A stretch of 64,000 nucleotides of DNA from Cognataquiflexum gelatinilyticum (GTDB lineage Bacteria > Bacteroidota > Bacteroidia > Cytophagales > Cyclobacteriaceae). The stretch spans positions 1 to 64,000 of the forward strand of contig NZ_JANAEZ010000006.1 of the NCBI RefSeq assembly GCF_024813435.1, written 5' to 3'. The notes under the pieces are model-generated. The model made no database searches, was not told where the DNA came from, and saw only the letters and a list, made by a program, of their open reading frames with translations. This document shows, one piece after another, positions 49,802 to 58,498 of this stretch (position 1 is its first letter; each line of letters begins with the position of its first letter). A program made the position numbers and the translations under genes.

Positions 49802-52306
49802 TTATTTTACCTGAAATCGATATGTAGCACGGATAGGTTCTCCGGATTTGGAGATTCCCTGTAGGTCGACATTAACCTCGGGTTTGCTTTCCGTCAACCT
49901 AAATTGAAATCGGGCTTTGCCTTCACTGTCGGTGATGACTTGTGGATTCCAATAGATGGTGGACCTGAAGTCTATCGCAATCGGGGCATTAATGTCATAT
50001 ACACCTGAAGGGGTATAAAATTCCCGAATAGGATCATAGCCTTTGGCTTTGATGGCGGCATTTCCGATGACGGGTTCGTCTTTCCAATCATAGTTTGGAT
50101 TTCCGGCTTTGGTCAGTACGTTGATGACTCCTCCTGCTCCGTCAGCACCAAAAACAGCACCTTTGCTTAGACCCGTAAGGATGTCGATCCTTTCTATTTC
50201 CGAAACAGGCAGCAATGCAACCATTCCAGGCATGGCTCTCATGCCATCAATTAAAAATGTCGCACCACCGGCATTTACAATGGACGCACCTCCACCACGT
50301 ATTATTACATTTGGGGGAGGGTTGATGCTAAACACATCTCCTACCACATTCACACCGGGAAATCTTCCCCTCAGCAATTGGAATATATTCTGAAAATAGT
50401 AATATTCTTCAGTCACAGGCAGCGCCCGATCTGGGCTGTTGTTATATTGTATAGCACGTTTGTCCGGGATAGGTTCACTTCTCCTTCCTCTGACTGTAAC
50501 TTCACCCAATTCTATCTCTTGACTGAGTCTAAACTGCTCAAGCATGTCCTTGGCTTCTTTGACCGACACAAGGTATTCATCGAAATCCTGAAATTTATCT
50601 CCTGAAGGAAGCAATGCTTTGTTTCTGATTTGAAAGTCGGGTGTTGTTGGCACAGACATCACTACCTCATTTCTTTTAAGTTCAGTGGTATCTCCGTTGT
50701 TTTTTTCTTTTTCGGTAAATGCCTGCAGGTAGATCCCGACTGAATCCTGATAATCCATTCCTACAAAAGAAAAACTGCCGGATTGGTCCGTTTTGCCTTC
50801 ATATAAAATGGGCAATCCATATTCATGGGTTACCAACATACGCAGTTCGTGTGGAGCTTCAATCGGTTTGTCATTTACCTTGTATACTTTTCCGCTCAAA
50901 GAAAGCCCCTCTTCAAATCCAAAAGCCGGAGGGTTGGCTAATTTTGCCAGGTTTTCCCAAGAGAACCTTCTCCAGCCTTGGGTCAAAAGGAGGTTATCCA
51001 AGTATTTTTCAGCATTTGGGTTTTCAGGATTGAAGTAATAATCGGGTTGCTCGATTTCTCCTTTGACTTCCGAACTCAGCTGAAAGTAAGAATAGATGTT
51101 TTCCCCGTTTTCAGGGTGCAAAACCTGGAACGCGTCCCTTATTGATACCGAGAAATTTCCTTCCACAGGACTGCCAAATTCATCCACGATGGCGATCTCC
51201 ATCTGCACAAGTTCTTTGGGTTTATATTCTGTTTTTTCAGATTTGAAATTTGCCATTGCCTGAGAAAATGGATAAACATAAACCAACCTTTCTGCCAAAA
51301 GGGTGGTTTCCTCATCCATCAGGGTAAACGTGATGATTCCCGGGAAAAAATCCTCTTTGGAGATCAATACAGAATGATCGGCCTTTTCTCCATCAAATTC
51401 CTTTTCATATACTTTTTGGCCTTTGGACAAACCTATCAAGTATAATTTCTTGCGCTCATTCCCCTTCCCTAGGTTGTGATGGATAGTCACTTTGATCTCA
51501 CCTTCTGAATAATGTGGATCGAAATCAAGCACATATCCTTGTTTTAAAATCCGGCTTAGGGCAAACTTCATCCAATTCTGTTCGGCAGATTTGGCATAGA
51601 CCTCATAAGCTTCATTCTCTTTTGGGGTAAATTCAAAGCTCCCCATCCCCAAATGTTCTGATTCAAACCTAATCAGGGTATCAGATTTGCTGTTGAGTAT
51701 GTATCCAATGACATCTGTACTCCGTCCATAAGCATCGGTGGCTTTGAATCCGATTTTGCTTTGAATCCCCTCCACGAGGTCACCGCTTTCGGGAAAAAAC
51801 CCCAGATTCAGCTTAGAGTCTCCTCCAACATATTCCCAATTTTCACCCAATTCTCCTACCCAAATATCTTTATGAAAAAATGCAGGATCCCCAAAGTTCC
51901 TCATCCATTGGGTATAGGCCCTCAGGGAATAGGATCCGGGTTCAAGGTCTTTTGGTAGCAAAATATCCCCCTGACCTTTGCCCTCTTCAAGTTTGATGAT
52001 GATCCTGTCGATATATCTTTCAAATTTGGCATCGTAAAGGTCCACATATAATGGTACCGATTTGGTTGCTTCAGGGGCTTCTCCGCCATTTTCAATCATC
52101 CCATAGGCTTTTATCCAAATGGTATCGTTCAAGAAATAATGGGGTTTATCGGTATGGAGGAAGACTTTTTCCCAGGGGAAAGTTTTATTGTAGTCCTTGT
52201 AGGAAGCTGTAATTTTGTCTATTGGGGTTTGGGCAAAAAGGCTGAATTTCAAAAAACTAAACAGACCAAAAGAAAGAAGGCGGAATAGGCATTTTTTCAT
52301 AAGCAT
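49802..52306 (-). CDS. MG2-domain protein with a TonB-dependent-receptor plug, no barrel
   Basis: 834 residues. Signal peptide (to about LFAQ). An alpha-2-macroglobulin-type MG2 domain follows (KVFLHTDKPHYFLNDTIWIK ... EPGSYSLRAYTQWM), then several beta-sandwich segments. A full TonB plug domain lies at about 650-745 (GRFPGVNVVGDVFSINPPPN, VIIRGGGASI, TFLIDGMRAMPG, then GADGAGGVINVLTK). The barrel that should follow the plug is absent; only about 80 residues remain (FRSTIYWNPQVITDSEG, FQFRLTESKPEVNVDLQG). This architecture is recurrent in Bacteroidota and its function is unknown. Operon with the regulatory-domain protein and perhaps with the BamA-type barrel upstream. Confidence 0.88.
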   Translation of the reverse strand: MLMKKCLFRLLSFGLFSFLKFSLFAQTPIDKITASYKDYNKTFPWEKVFLHTDKPHYFLNDTIWIKAYGMIENGGEAPEATKSVPLYVDLYDAKFERYIDRIIIKLEEGKGQGDILLPKDLEPGSYSLRAYTQWMRNFGDPAFFHKDIWVGELGENWEYVGGDSKLNLGFFPESGDLVEGIQSKIGFKATDAYGRSTDVIGYILNSKSDTLIRFESEHLGMGSFEFTPKENEAYEVYAKSAEQNWMKFALSRILKQGYVLDFDPHYSEGEIKVTIHHNLGKGNERKKLYLIGLSKGQKVYEKEFDGEKADHSVLISKEDFFPGIITFTLMDEETTLLAERLVYVYPFSQAMANFKSEKTEYKPKELVQMEIAIVDEFGSPVEGNFSVSIRDAFQVLHPENGENIYSYFQLSSEVKGEIEQPDYYFNPENPNAEKYLDNLLLTQGWRRFSWENLAKLANPPAFGFEEGLSLSGKVYKVNDKPIEAPHELRMLVTHEYGLPILYEGKTDQSGSFSFVGMDYQDSVGIYLQAFTEKEKNNGDTTELKRNEVVMSVPTTPDFQIRNKALLPSGDKFQDFDEYLVSVKEAKDMLEQFRLSQEIELGEVTVRGRRSEPIPDKRAIQYNNSPDRALPVTEEYYYFQNIFQLLRGRFPGVNVVGDVFSINPPPNVIIRGGGASIVNAGGATFLIDGMRAMPGMVALLPVSEIERIDILTGLSKGAVFGADGAGGVINVLTKAGNPNYDWKDEPVIGNAAIKAKGYDPIREFYTPSGVYDINAPIAIDFRSTIYWNPQVITDSEGKARFQFRLTESKPEVNVDLQGISKSGEPIRATYRFQVK

Positions 52307-52371
52307 ACTGAGGTTTTCTTAAACTTAAGAAATATACGCCTGAATAAAAAAATAGTTTTTAGGTTTTGGAT

Positions 52372-53520
52372 TTAAATCACCTCATTTAAACCAAAATAAA
52401 AGGCGCGCTGATCTCCAAAGGCTATGTCCAAACGGATATTTAATCCTTCATCATTGAGTTTGTACCGAAAACCAAATCCTGCGCCATACCTAAACCTTTT
52501 CCATCCAAAATCTCCGACTTTTGGAGCCACTTGTCCTGCATGACCAAAAAGTACCATTCCGAGATTTCGGTAAACAGGTAAACGGTACTCTGCTTGATGG
52601 ACCATGGCATGATTGTCCCTAAATCTTCCTTCAAAAAATCCACGCATTCTGTCGCTGCCACCGATTAGGGAAATATGCTGAAATGGCGGATTTCCCGTTG
52701 TAAAACTCCACCAAGACTGCAGTGCAAGGACATGGGTATCGGAGGTCTTGAAGTATTTTCTAAAATCTGTCGTGTATTGGTTGAAGCTGAAGTTACTTCC
52801 CAAAAAAGAAGTAAATCCCATCCAACTGAACCGGTTGTTCCATCCTTTGGTGGGTTGGAAGATATTGTCTCTTGTGTCATGGTTGAGGTTTAATCCCAAA
52901 CCGGAAAGCCGCTGCCCGTCGTATCCCGGGACTTGTGTGGTTTCCAATATTCCTCCGGGAACCCGCCTGTAAATGTCATCTACCCGAAATTCATATCTCG
53001 GCCCGAAGAATATTCCCGGTATGATTTGGCGAAGGTAATTCAGGTGAAAATAGGCGAAGCGGGTGGTGTAGGATTCGCCTTCATCTGTGATGGGGTCATT
53101 GCCAATGCCATAAAATTTGAAAGGAAAATTGGAAAGTTCGAGGCGTGCATTCAGGTATTCCTTGTTTTCATTTGCCCACAGGTCAAGTTCTGTGGTGAAG
53201 ATCGTCTGATTGTTGAGGGTGTACAAAACCGTGATAGGAATCGAGGAAGGACGGAGGTTGGGATCGGTCTCTCCCTTGTGTTTGAAAACCCTGATTGCAC
53301 GGACCCCAAGCCCTAATCTTGTCTCAGGGGAATAAGTGACCGCCGGAATAAAGGCCCATTTTTCCCCCGAAATCAAATCGATGACTCGATCTCCTACATC
53401 AAAAAATTTATCAATTGCTCCGGATGTCGGAATGGTATCATTTACTTCTTGAGCATTTGTCAAAGAAATCGTGATTGAAAAAAAGAGAAACAAAAAAAGG
53501 GCTGTTTTCATCAGCCCCAA
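52372..53520 (-). CDS. BamA/TamA-family outer-membrane barrel protein (no POTRA domains)
   Basis: 382 residues: signal peptide (to about TNAQ), a short linker, then a 16-strand-type Omp85 barrel. The lid-loop motif GGSDRMRGFFEGRFRD (the VRGF/Y equivalent) and the terminal strands YGAGFGFRYKLNDEGLNIRL and FGDQRAFYFGLNEVI are typical. It lacks N-terminal POTRA repeats, so it is a stand-alone member rather than the BAM core. Located 65 bases upstream of the MG2/plug gene in the same direction; a joint function at the outer membrane is inference. Confidence 0.88.
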   Translation of the reverse strand: MGLMKTALFLFLFFSITISLTNAQEVNDTIPTSGAIDKFFDVGDRVIDLISGEKWAFIPAVTYSPETRLGLGVRAIRVFKHKGETDPNLRPSSIPITVLYTLNNQTIFTTELDLWANENKEYLNARLELSNFPFKFYGIGNDPITDEGESYTTRFAYFHLNYLRQIIPGIFFGPRYEFRVDDIYRRVPGGILETTQVPGYDGQRLSGLGLNLNHDTRDNIFQPTKGWNNRFSWMGFTSFLGSNFSFNQYTTDFRKYFKTSDTHVLALQSWWSFTTGNPPFQHISLIGGSDRMRGFFEGRFRDNHAMVHQAEYRLPVYRNLGMVLFGHAGQVAPKVGDFGWKRFRYGAGFGFRYKLNDEGLNIRLDIAFGDQRAFYFGLNEVI

Positions 53521-53544
53521 AAGTAAGGAATGTTTTCAAATACC

Positions 53545-54087
53545 TTAATCCATAAATTTTTCAACTTCTTCTCTGATGATGACATATTGGAAGAGGTCGC
53601 CGACTTTACCGTTTTTGATGTAGGCATGTTTCAAAATAGCCTCAGGTTCATAACCTGCATTTTCTAGGATTTTCATTGATGGCACATTGAAATCAAAAAC
53701 CTGGGCATAAATCCTTTTTATGGACGGAAATTTTTCTAGCACATATTCAGTAAACAACTGCACAGCTTGTGTGGCGATTCCCTTTCCCCAAAACTGTTCA
53801 GCCACCCAAAATCCGATTTCCATATTTGTCCGGAGCTCTTCCTTGCCTATTTCACATCCCACAGATCCCACCAATTTGCCTTCATATTCGATTGCGAAAT
53901 TTTGGGGTGGGTTGAATTTTTGATTATGCTCGATCCAGTGTCTCGCATCGTGAATGGTGTAAGGAGAGGGAAAACTGTCTCTCAGGTTTTTGGCAATATT
54001 TGGGTTGTTGGCGATAGGATATAGGCTGTGGTAATGGCCCTCATGCCATGTTACCAAACTTACATTTCCTTTTCCTTGAATCTTCAT
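53545..54087 (-). CDS. GNAT N-acetyltransferase, RimJ/RimL type
   Basis: 180 residues. Conserved blocks: MEIGFWVAEQFWGKGIATQA (acetyl-CoA loop GKGIAT), YVLEKFPSIKRIYAQVFDFN and SMKILENAGYEPEAILKHAY. These are the Acetyltransf_3 pattern used on ribosomal proteins, amino acids or antibiotics. The substrate is unknown. It ends 25 bases before the start of the BamA-type gene and might be co-transcribed with it, though no functional link is evident. Confidence 0.9.
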   Translation of the reverse strand: MKIQGKGNVSLVTWHEGHYHSLYPIANNPNIAKNLRDSFPSPYTIHDARHWIEHNQKFNPPQNFAIEYEGKLVGSVGCEIGKEELRTNMEIGFWVAEQFWGKGIATQAVQLFTEYVLEKFPSIKRIYAQVFDFNVPSMKILENAGYEPEAILKHAYIKNGKVGDLFQYVIIREEVEKFMD

Positions 54088-54296
54088 TTTATGGCTGGTT
54101 ATTGCTCTTTAAGATAACGGAGTTTTTTGAGTTTCCTTAAAAAGAATTCGTGTTTTTTTGATTTGAGGCAATCATCATTCCCTTTTTAAATACCCTTGAG
54201 ATAAAATTCCAATTTTAATTTAAATTTTGATGAATCTTCTTCCACGCTATTCTGGCCAATGATTTTGAGAATATGTTTTGAGGTTCAATTTCTCCA

Positions 54297-54325
54297 ACTG
54301 TCGACTGCTGCCTGTAAACTGTAGA
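54297..54325. repeat. Degenerate GTCGACTG/CTGTAGAC microrepeat
   Basis: actgtcgactgctgcctgta then aactgtaga just beyond the prfA stop (54334). Short units built on CTGT/GTCGAC; a likely member of the GTCCACA family in reverse. The rest of the 246-base gap shows nothing else. Confidence 0.5.
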
Positions 54326-54333
54326 CTTTTTCC

Positions 54334-55410
54334 TCAATCCTCCAAACCTGAAGCATTCATCCTTTCAAGATTTTCCGAAAGTCTCAATGCAGAAATGAAA
54401 TCTTCAATATTTCCCTCCATCACATCAGGAAGATTATAGACAGTTTTGTTGATGCGGTGGTCAGTGACACGGCTTTGGGGATAATTGTAGGTTCGGATTT
54501 TGTCAGAGCGGTCCCCGCTACCTACCATTGTCCTTCTTTGGGCGCCTACTGCTTCATTGTGTTTATCCAATTCGATTTCGTACAAGCGGGACCGAAGTAC
54601 TTTCAATGCTTTTTCAAAGTTTTTGATCTGGGATTTTTCATCCTGACAAGTTACGACTAGGCCTGATGGAATGTGTGTTAACCTGACTGCTGAATAAGTC
54701 GTGTTGACCGATTGTCCACCCGGACCGGAGGAGCAATAGGTATCCTTTCGGATTTCATTCATGTTGATGTTAACCTCGACTTCATCCATTTCGGGAAGTA
54801 CTGCGACGGTGGCAGCGGAGGTATGGACACGGCCTTGAGTTTCAGTGGCAGGTACCCGCTGCACTCGGTGGACACCTGATTCATATTTCATCATTCCATA
54901 CACATCCTCGCCGGTGATGGTGCTGATGATTTCCTTATATCCTCCCGAGGAGCCAAAAGTAAGGTCGAGTACAGTCAGTTTCCAACCCTTTTTTTCGCAA
55001 AAACGCTGGTACATCCTAAACAAATCACCTGCAAAAATCGCCGCCTCATCCCCTCCGGTACCGCCCCTGATCTCCAGGATACAATCCTTGGAATCATTCG
55101 GGTCTTTTGGGATCAGTTGTTGTCTGAGTGACTCCTCCAATTCTTCTTCCCTTTGCTTCAGTTCGTCAAGTTCAGCTTTGGCCATTTCACGGAAGTCAGG
55201 ATCTTTTTCTTTTTCCAGAATTTCCTTGGTACTGGTAATATTTTCTTTGACCAACTTATATTCATCATACAGGTTTACCACTTTTTCGAGGTCCCTATAT
55301 TCCTTGTTCAGTTTGGTGTACTTGGACATGTCGGACATGGAGTCCGGCTGAATGATCAGTTGGCCTACTTCTATAAATCTTTCTTTCAGCGCTTGTAGTT
55401 TGTCAAGCAT
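54334..55410 (-). CDS. prfA: Peptide chain release factor 1
   Basis: 358 residues, full length. It recognises UAA and UAG in the A site and triggers peptide release. The decoding tripeptide is P-A-T (187-189, in RVPATETQGR), the RF1 type (RF2 has SPF), and the catalytic GGQ is at 231-233 (SSGPGGQSVNT). The N-terminal coiled coil is present (KEKDPDFREMAKAELDELKQ). Divergent from the RsmB-like gene, with about 118 bases between starts. Confidence 0.97.
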   Translation of the reverse strand: MLDKLQALKERFIEVGQLIIQPDSMSDMSKYTKLNKEYRDLEKVVNLYDEYKLVKENITSTKEILEKEKDPDFREMAKAELDELKQREEELEESLRQQLIPKDPNDSKDCILEIRGGTGGDEAAIFAGDLFRMYQRFCEKKGWKLTVLDLTFGSSGGYKEIISTITGEDVYGMMKYESGVHRVQRVPATETQGRVHTSAATVAVLPEMDEVEVNINMNEIRKDTYCSSGPGGQSVNTTYSAVRLTHIPSGLVVTCQDEKSQIKNFEKALKVLRSRLYEIELDKHNEAVGAQRRTMVGSGDRSDKIRTYNYPQSRVTDHRINKTVYNLPDVMEGNIEDFISALRLSENLERMNASGLED

Positions 55411-55472
55411 AAATCAATAATTGTTGAGCGGGTGCAAAATTAACAAAAATATCGGTTTTGGGATTTTAAACC

Positions 55473-55507
55473 TTTGCCTATCGGGCATCGGAATCCTGTT
55501 ATCTTTG
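55473..55507 (+). promoter_or_regulatory. Candidate promoter of the RsmB-like gene
   Basis: TATCTTTG at 55500-55507 matches the Bacteroidota -7 consensus TAnnTTTG. A TTTG (55473-55476) lies 23 bases upstream as a -33 box. The start codon follows at 55529. Confidence 0.65.
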
Positions 55508-55528
55508 TGCCTCATATAAATATTTGCC

Positions 55529-56716
55529 ATGAAACTCTTTACCAACACAGTCAGCGCTGTCATTGAATCCCTGGATGAAATTTTTAACCAAAACAGGTAT
55601 GCTGATAAAGTGATTGAAAGAAAATTGAAATCCAATCCAAAATGGGGAGCAAGGGACAGAGGATTTATTGCCGAGTCCATCTATGAAATGGTAAGATGGT
55701 GGAGGCTACTCAATCAACTTAGCCCATCGGATGACTTCTACCATCTTTTTGGTACCTATTGGGTGCTTCAGGGAAATGAACTTCCGGATTGGAGGGAATT
55801 CAAAGGCTTGGATCCAAAATTCATCAAAGCAAATTATGACAGGATCCAAGAAAGGGCAATCCTTCAATCTATTCCCGATTGGCTTGATGACATGGGTGCT
55901 GAACTTTTGGGAGAAAATTGGGAGAAAGAAATCGAAACTCTCAACCAAGAAGCAGATGTCGTCCTTAGGGTCAACACACTCAAAGTCACCCGCGAGCAAC
56001 TCATGAAAAGGCTTGCTGACGATGGCATCGAATCCTATGCTCCCAAAGGCTACAAAGACGCATTGGTACTTGCAAAAAGGCAGAATATTTTCAAAAATCC
56101 GGCCTTTAAAGAAGGGCTTTTTGAGATTCAGGATGCCTCGTCCCAACTCGTGGCAGCAGCTTTGGAAGTGGAACCTGGCATGCGGGTGATTGATGCCTGT
56201 GCGGGTTCTGGAGGAAAATCACTTCACCTAGCCGCCTTGATGCAAAATAAAGGTAGGATCCTATCCATGGACGTGGAGGCATGGAAGCTGCAAAACACCA
56301 AACTGAGGGCGAGAAGGAACGGGATTAGCATCATTGAACCCAAAGTAATCGAAGGAAATAAGACAATTAAAAGATTAAAGGAATCTGCTGACCGGGTGCT
56401 GTTGGATGTGCCCTGCTCGGGATTGGGAGTATTGAAACGCAATCCGGATACCAAGTGGAAACTGACTCCTGAATCCATAGAAAAGGTGCAGGCCATCCAA
56501 CAGGAAATCCTTCAAAACTATGCCGGCATGGTAAAACCGGGCGGATTATTGGTTTATGCTACTTGTAGTATTTTGCCTACCGAAAACCAAATGCAGGTCG
56601 AGAAATTCCTTTCTTCCGAAAACGGTAAAAACTTTGAATTGGTGGAAGACCAAAAAGTCTTGGCACAGGATAGCGGGTATGATGGTTTTTATATAGCAAA
56701 GATCAAGAGGAAATAA
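55529..56716 (+). CDS. RsmB/NOL1/NOP2-type RNA (cytosine-5) methyltransferase
   Basis: 395 residues. An N-terminal NusB-like helical domain (LDEIFNQNRYADKVIERKL) precedes the SAM-dependent domain: motif I VIDACAGSGGKSLHLAALM, catalytic cysteines in DVPCSGLGVLKRNPDTKW and in YATCSILPTENQ. This architecture is that of RsmB (m5C967 of 16S rRNA in E. coli). The exact target base is not assured in Bacteroidota. Transcribed from a clear TAnnTTTG promoter divergent to prfA. Confidence 0.93.
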   Translation: MKLFTNTVSAVIESLDEIFNQNRYADKVIERKLKSNPKWGARDRGFIAESIYEMVRWWRLLNQLSPSDDFYHLFGTYWVLQGNELPDWREFKGLDPKFIKANYDRIQERAILQSIPDWLDDMGAELLGENWEKEIETLNQEADVVLRVNTLKVTREQLMKRLADDGIESYAPKGYKDALVLAKRQNIFKNPAFKEGLFEIQDASSQLVAAALEVEPGMRVIDACAGSGGKSLHLAALMQNKGRILSMDVEAWKLQNTKLRARRNGISIIEPKVIEGNKTIKRLKESADRVLLDVPCSGLGVLKRNPDTKWKLTPESIEKVQAIQQEILQNYAGMVKPGGLLVYATCSILPTENQMQVEKFLSSENGKNFELVEDQKVLAQDSGYDGFYIAKIKRK

Positions 56717-56893
56717 AATTAGGGTTAGAAAATGATGGTATTCATTTAAACTGAACTGTTTTTTTTGAATCAGAGATTCTTGTATTCTAGCCTATTCTAG
56801 AATAATAATTACGTTTCCAAATTTTTCTTCGTGCCTTTGCGCCTTTGCGGGATAATTTTCCCTAAATTTAAAATAACCAAACATCCGATCCCC

Positions 56894-57334
56894 ATGACAC
56901 TAGAAGCTGTTTTTGGCATGGCCAGTACCTTGGCCTTTTTTTCATGGATTGCACTGTTTATTTTTTATCCAAGGAAATGGATTTACCAAACGCTATTTTC
57001 AGGAGTTTTCATTTTGATGGCAATTACTTATGGGTTTTATATCATTCCGGCTTTGTTCAGTGGAGGGGAGGGAGGATTCAGTACATTGTCTGAAGTGAGG
57101 TTGCTTTTCGGTTCAGATGAAGCCCTTTTGGCGGGATGGATTCACTACCTTGCTTTTGACATGTTTGTCGGAATGTGGATCGCTCAGGATGCCTGGGAAA
57201 AAGATATCAGCCGATGGTTGGTGCTTCCTTGTCTGCTGTTGACATTTATGATGGGGCCTGTAGGCTTGTTGTTGTACTTTTTGGTCAGGGCATCCAAAAT
57301 CAAAAAACTCAATCAGAGTCCTTATCACCCATGA
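56894..57334 (+). CDS. ABA4-like (DUF4281) membrane protein
   Basis: 146 residues from the ATG at 56894 (MTLEAVFGMAS); the earlier in-frame start at 56831 adds non-membrane residues and is rejected. Four membrane helices, with LLAGWIHYLAFDMFVGMWIA and GPVGLLLYFLVRA as in ABA4-like proteins. The plant member takes part in neoxanthin synthesis; bacterial members are uncharacterised. Its stop overlaps the ATG of the next membrane-protein gene (ATGA), so they form an operon. Confidence 0.87.
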   Translation: MTLEAVFGMASTLAFFSWIALFIFYPRKWIYQTLFSGVFILMAITYGFYIIPALFSGGEGGFSTLSEVRLLFGSDEALLAGWIHYLAFDMFVGMWIAQDAWEKDISRWLVLPCLLLTFMMGPVGLLLYFLVRASKIKKLNQSPYHP

Positions 57335-58092
57335 TATTTATCAGAAAGATTTTCAAAAGAAGCATGTCCCTTGGGCAGTTTGGCCTGCTCAATTTCATTT
57401 TATTTTTCATATTGTTGGCTATTTCTTTTTTTGATGACAGGACTTTAAATGGGGTCAATGTCTGGATGAAACCTATGAAATTTGCTGTTTCCATTGGAAT
57501 CTTTTCTTGGACGATGGCTTGGTATTTATTTTATCTCCCCCAAATCCGAAAAGTCCAGAAGATCAAACTAACCATTATCACCGCTATGATAATCGAGATG
57601 GTAATCATCATCTATCAGGCTTCTAGGGGAGAGCTCTCCCATTTCAATGTCAGTTCTGTAGGCAATGCGGTTTTGTTCCAAATCATGGGCATTGCCATTC
57701 TCATAAATACCATCATGGTTTTTTGGGCCTATCGATTATTTTCAGTTGTGGAATCCCTTTTTGCAGGGTATAAGAGAGGCATTCGCTTGGGCATGTTGAT
57801 TTTTATTGTTGCGAGTATGGAAGGTTATCTGATGGCCGCCAACTTGAGTCATACAGTTGGAGCGCCCGATGGCCAGGAGGGAATTTTCTTCCTGAATTGG
57901 GCAAAGGCCTATGGTGACCTTCGGATTTTCCATTTTTTCGGAATTCACGCCTTGCAGACTGTCCCGCTTTTTGCCTGGTATTTTGCAAGAAAGGATGTCA
58001 AGAAGGTAAATATTTTTGCTGTCATTTATTTCATTTTCTCCTTGGGCACTTTCTGGTATGCAATGGCAGGTAGGGGGATATTTTGGGGATGA
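57331..58092 (+). CDS. Seven-helix-type membrane protein, unknown function
   Basis: 253 residues from the ATG at 57331, which overlaps the upstream stop by 4 bases. About seven membrane helices (LGQFGLLNFILFFILLAISF, IFSWTMAWYLFYLP, FHFFGIHALQTVPLFAWYFA). The loop LNGVNVWMKPMKFAVSIGIF and the conserved His in FGIHALQTVP are features of an uncharacterised bacterial family. Paired with the ABA4-like protein, which suggests a common membrane process, perhaps pigment-related by analogy only. Confidence 0.85.
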   Translation: MIFIRKIFKRSMSLGQFGLLNFILFFILLAISFFDDRTLNGVNVWMKPMKFAVSIGIFSWTMAWYLFYLPQIRKVQKIKLTIITAMIIEMVIIIYQASRGELSHFNVSSVGNAVLFQIMGIAILINTIMVFWAYRLFSVVESLFAGYKRGIRLGMLIFIVASMEGYLMAANLSHTVGAPDGQEGIFFLNWAKAYGDLRIFHFFGIHALQTVPLFAWYFARKDVKKVNIFAVIYFIFSLGTFWYAMAGRGIFWG

Positions 58093-58432
58093 AATGGTTG
58101 TAGTTGTTATAATTGTTGTCAGCTTCGCGTTGTCATAGTTGTCGGGTTATCTACCGTCACCCTGAGGCACGAAGGGTCTCACCTAAGGCAAATGAGATCC
58201 TTCAGTTCCCGGAGAAAACGGGACAGGCTGTTCCTTTTTCAGGATGACGAGGAAACCAATGTGAGTTATTTAAGAAAACTGGACTAGCTGTACATCCTAT
58301 GAACTGAAAAGAGAAGTTCTTCCTCATATAATGGAACCAAGTCTTGGATATTGTGTCTTGCTTCTAGAATCTTAAGTCTCCCATCTCATATCTCACGTCT
58401 TACATCTCCTATTTAATTTATTTTCAAACCGA
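58093..58432. repeat. Repeat-rich gap with a REP-like palindromic element
   Basis: No gene. 58096-58145 is a GTTGTAGTTGTTATAATTG run. 58156-58248 is a nested palindrome: GTCACCCTGA (58156-58165) with TCAGGATGAC (58239-58248), GAAGGGTCTC (58171-58180) with GAGATCCTTC (58194-58203), and an inner CCCG/CGGG stem. 58372-58410 is a TCTCACGTCTTACATCTC run. The guaB promoter follows. Confidence 0.7.
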
Positions 58433-58465
58433 TTTGATTGACAACTGAAAATGTTCTTATCTTTG
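58433..58465 (+). promoter_or_regulatory. guaB promoter
   Basis: -33 TTTG (58433-58436), 21-base spacer, -7 TATCTTTG (58458-58465), start codon 34 bases downstream. Both elements fit the Bacteroidota consensus TTTG / TAnnTTTG. Confidence 0.75.
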
Positions 58466-58498
58466 ACGGGCAAATAGGGTTACCTAACCGAATTTGCT

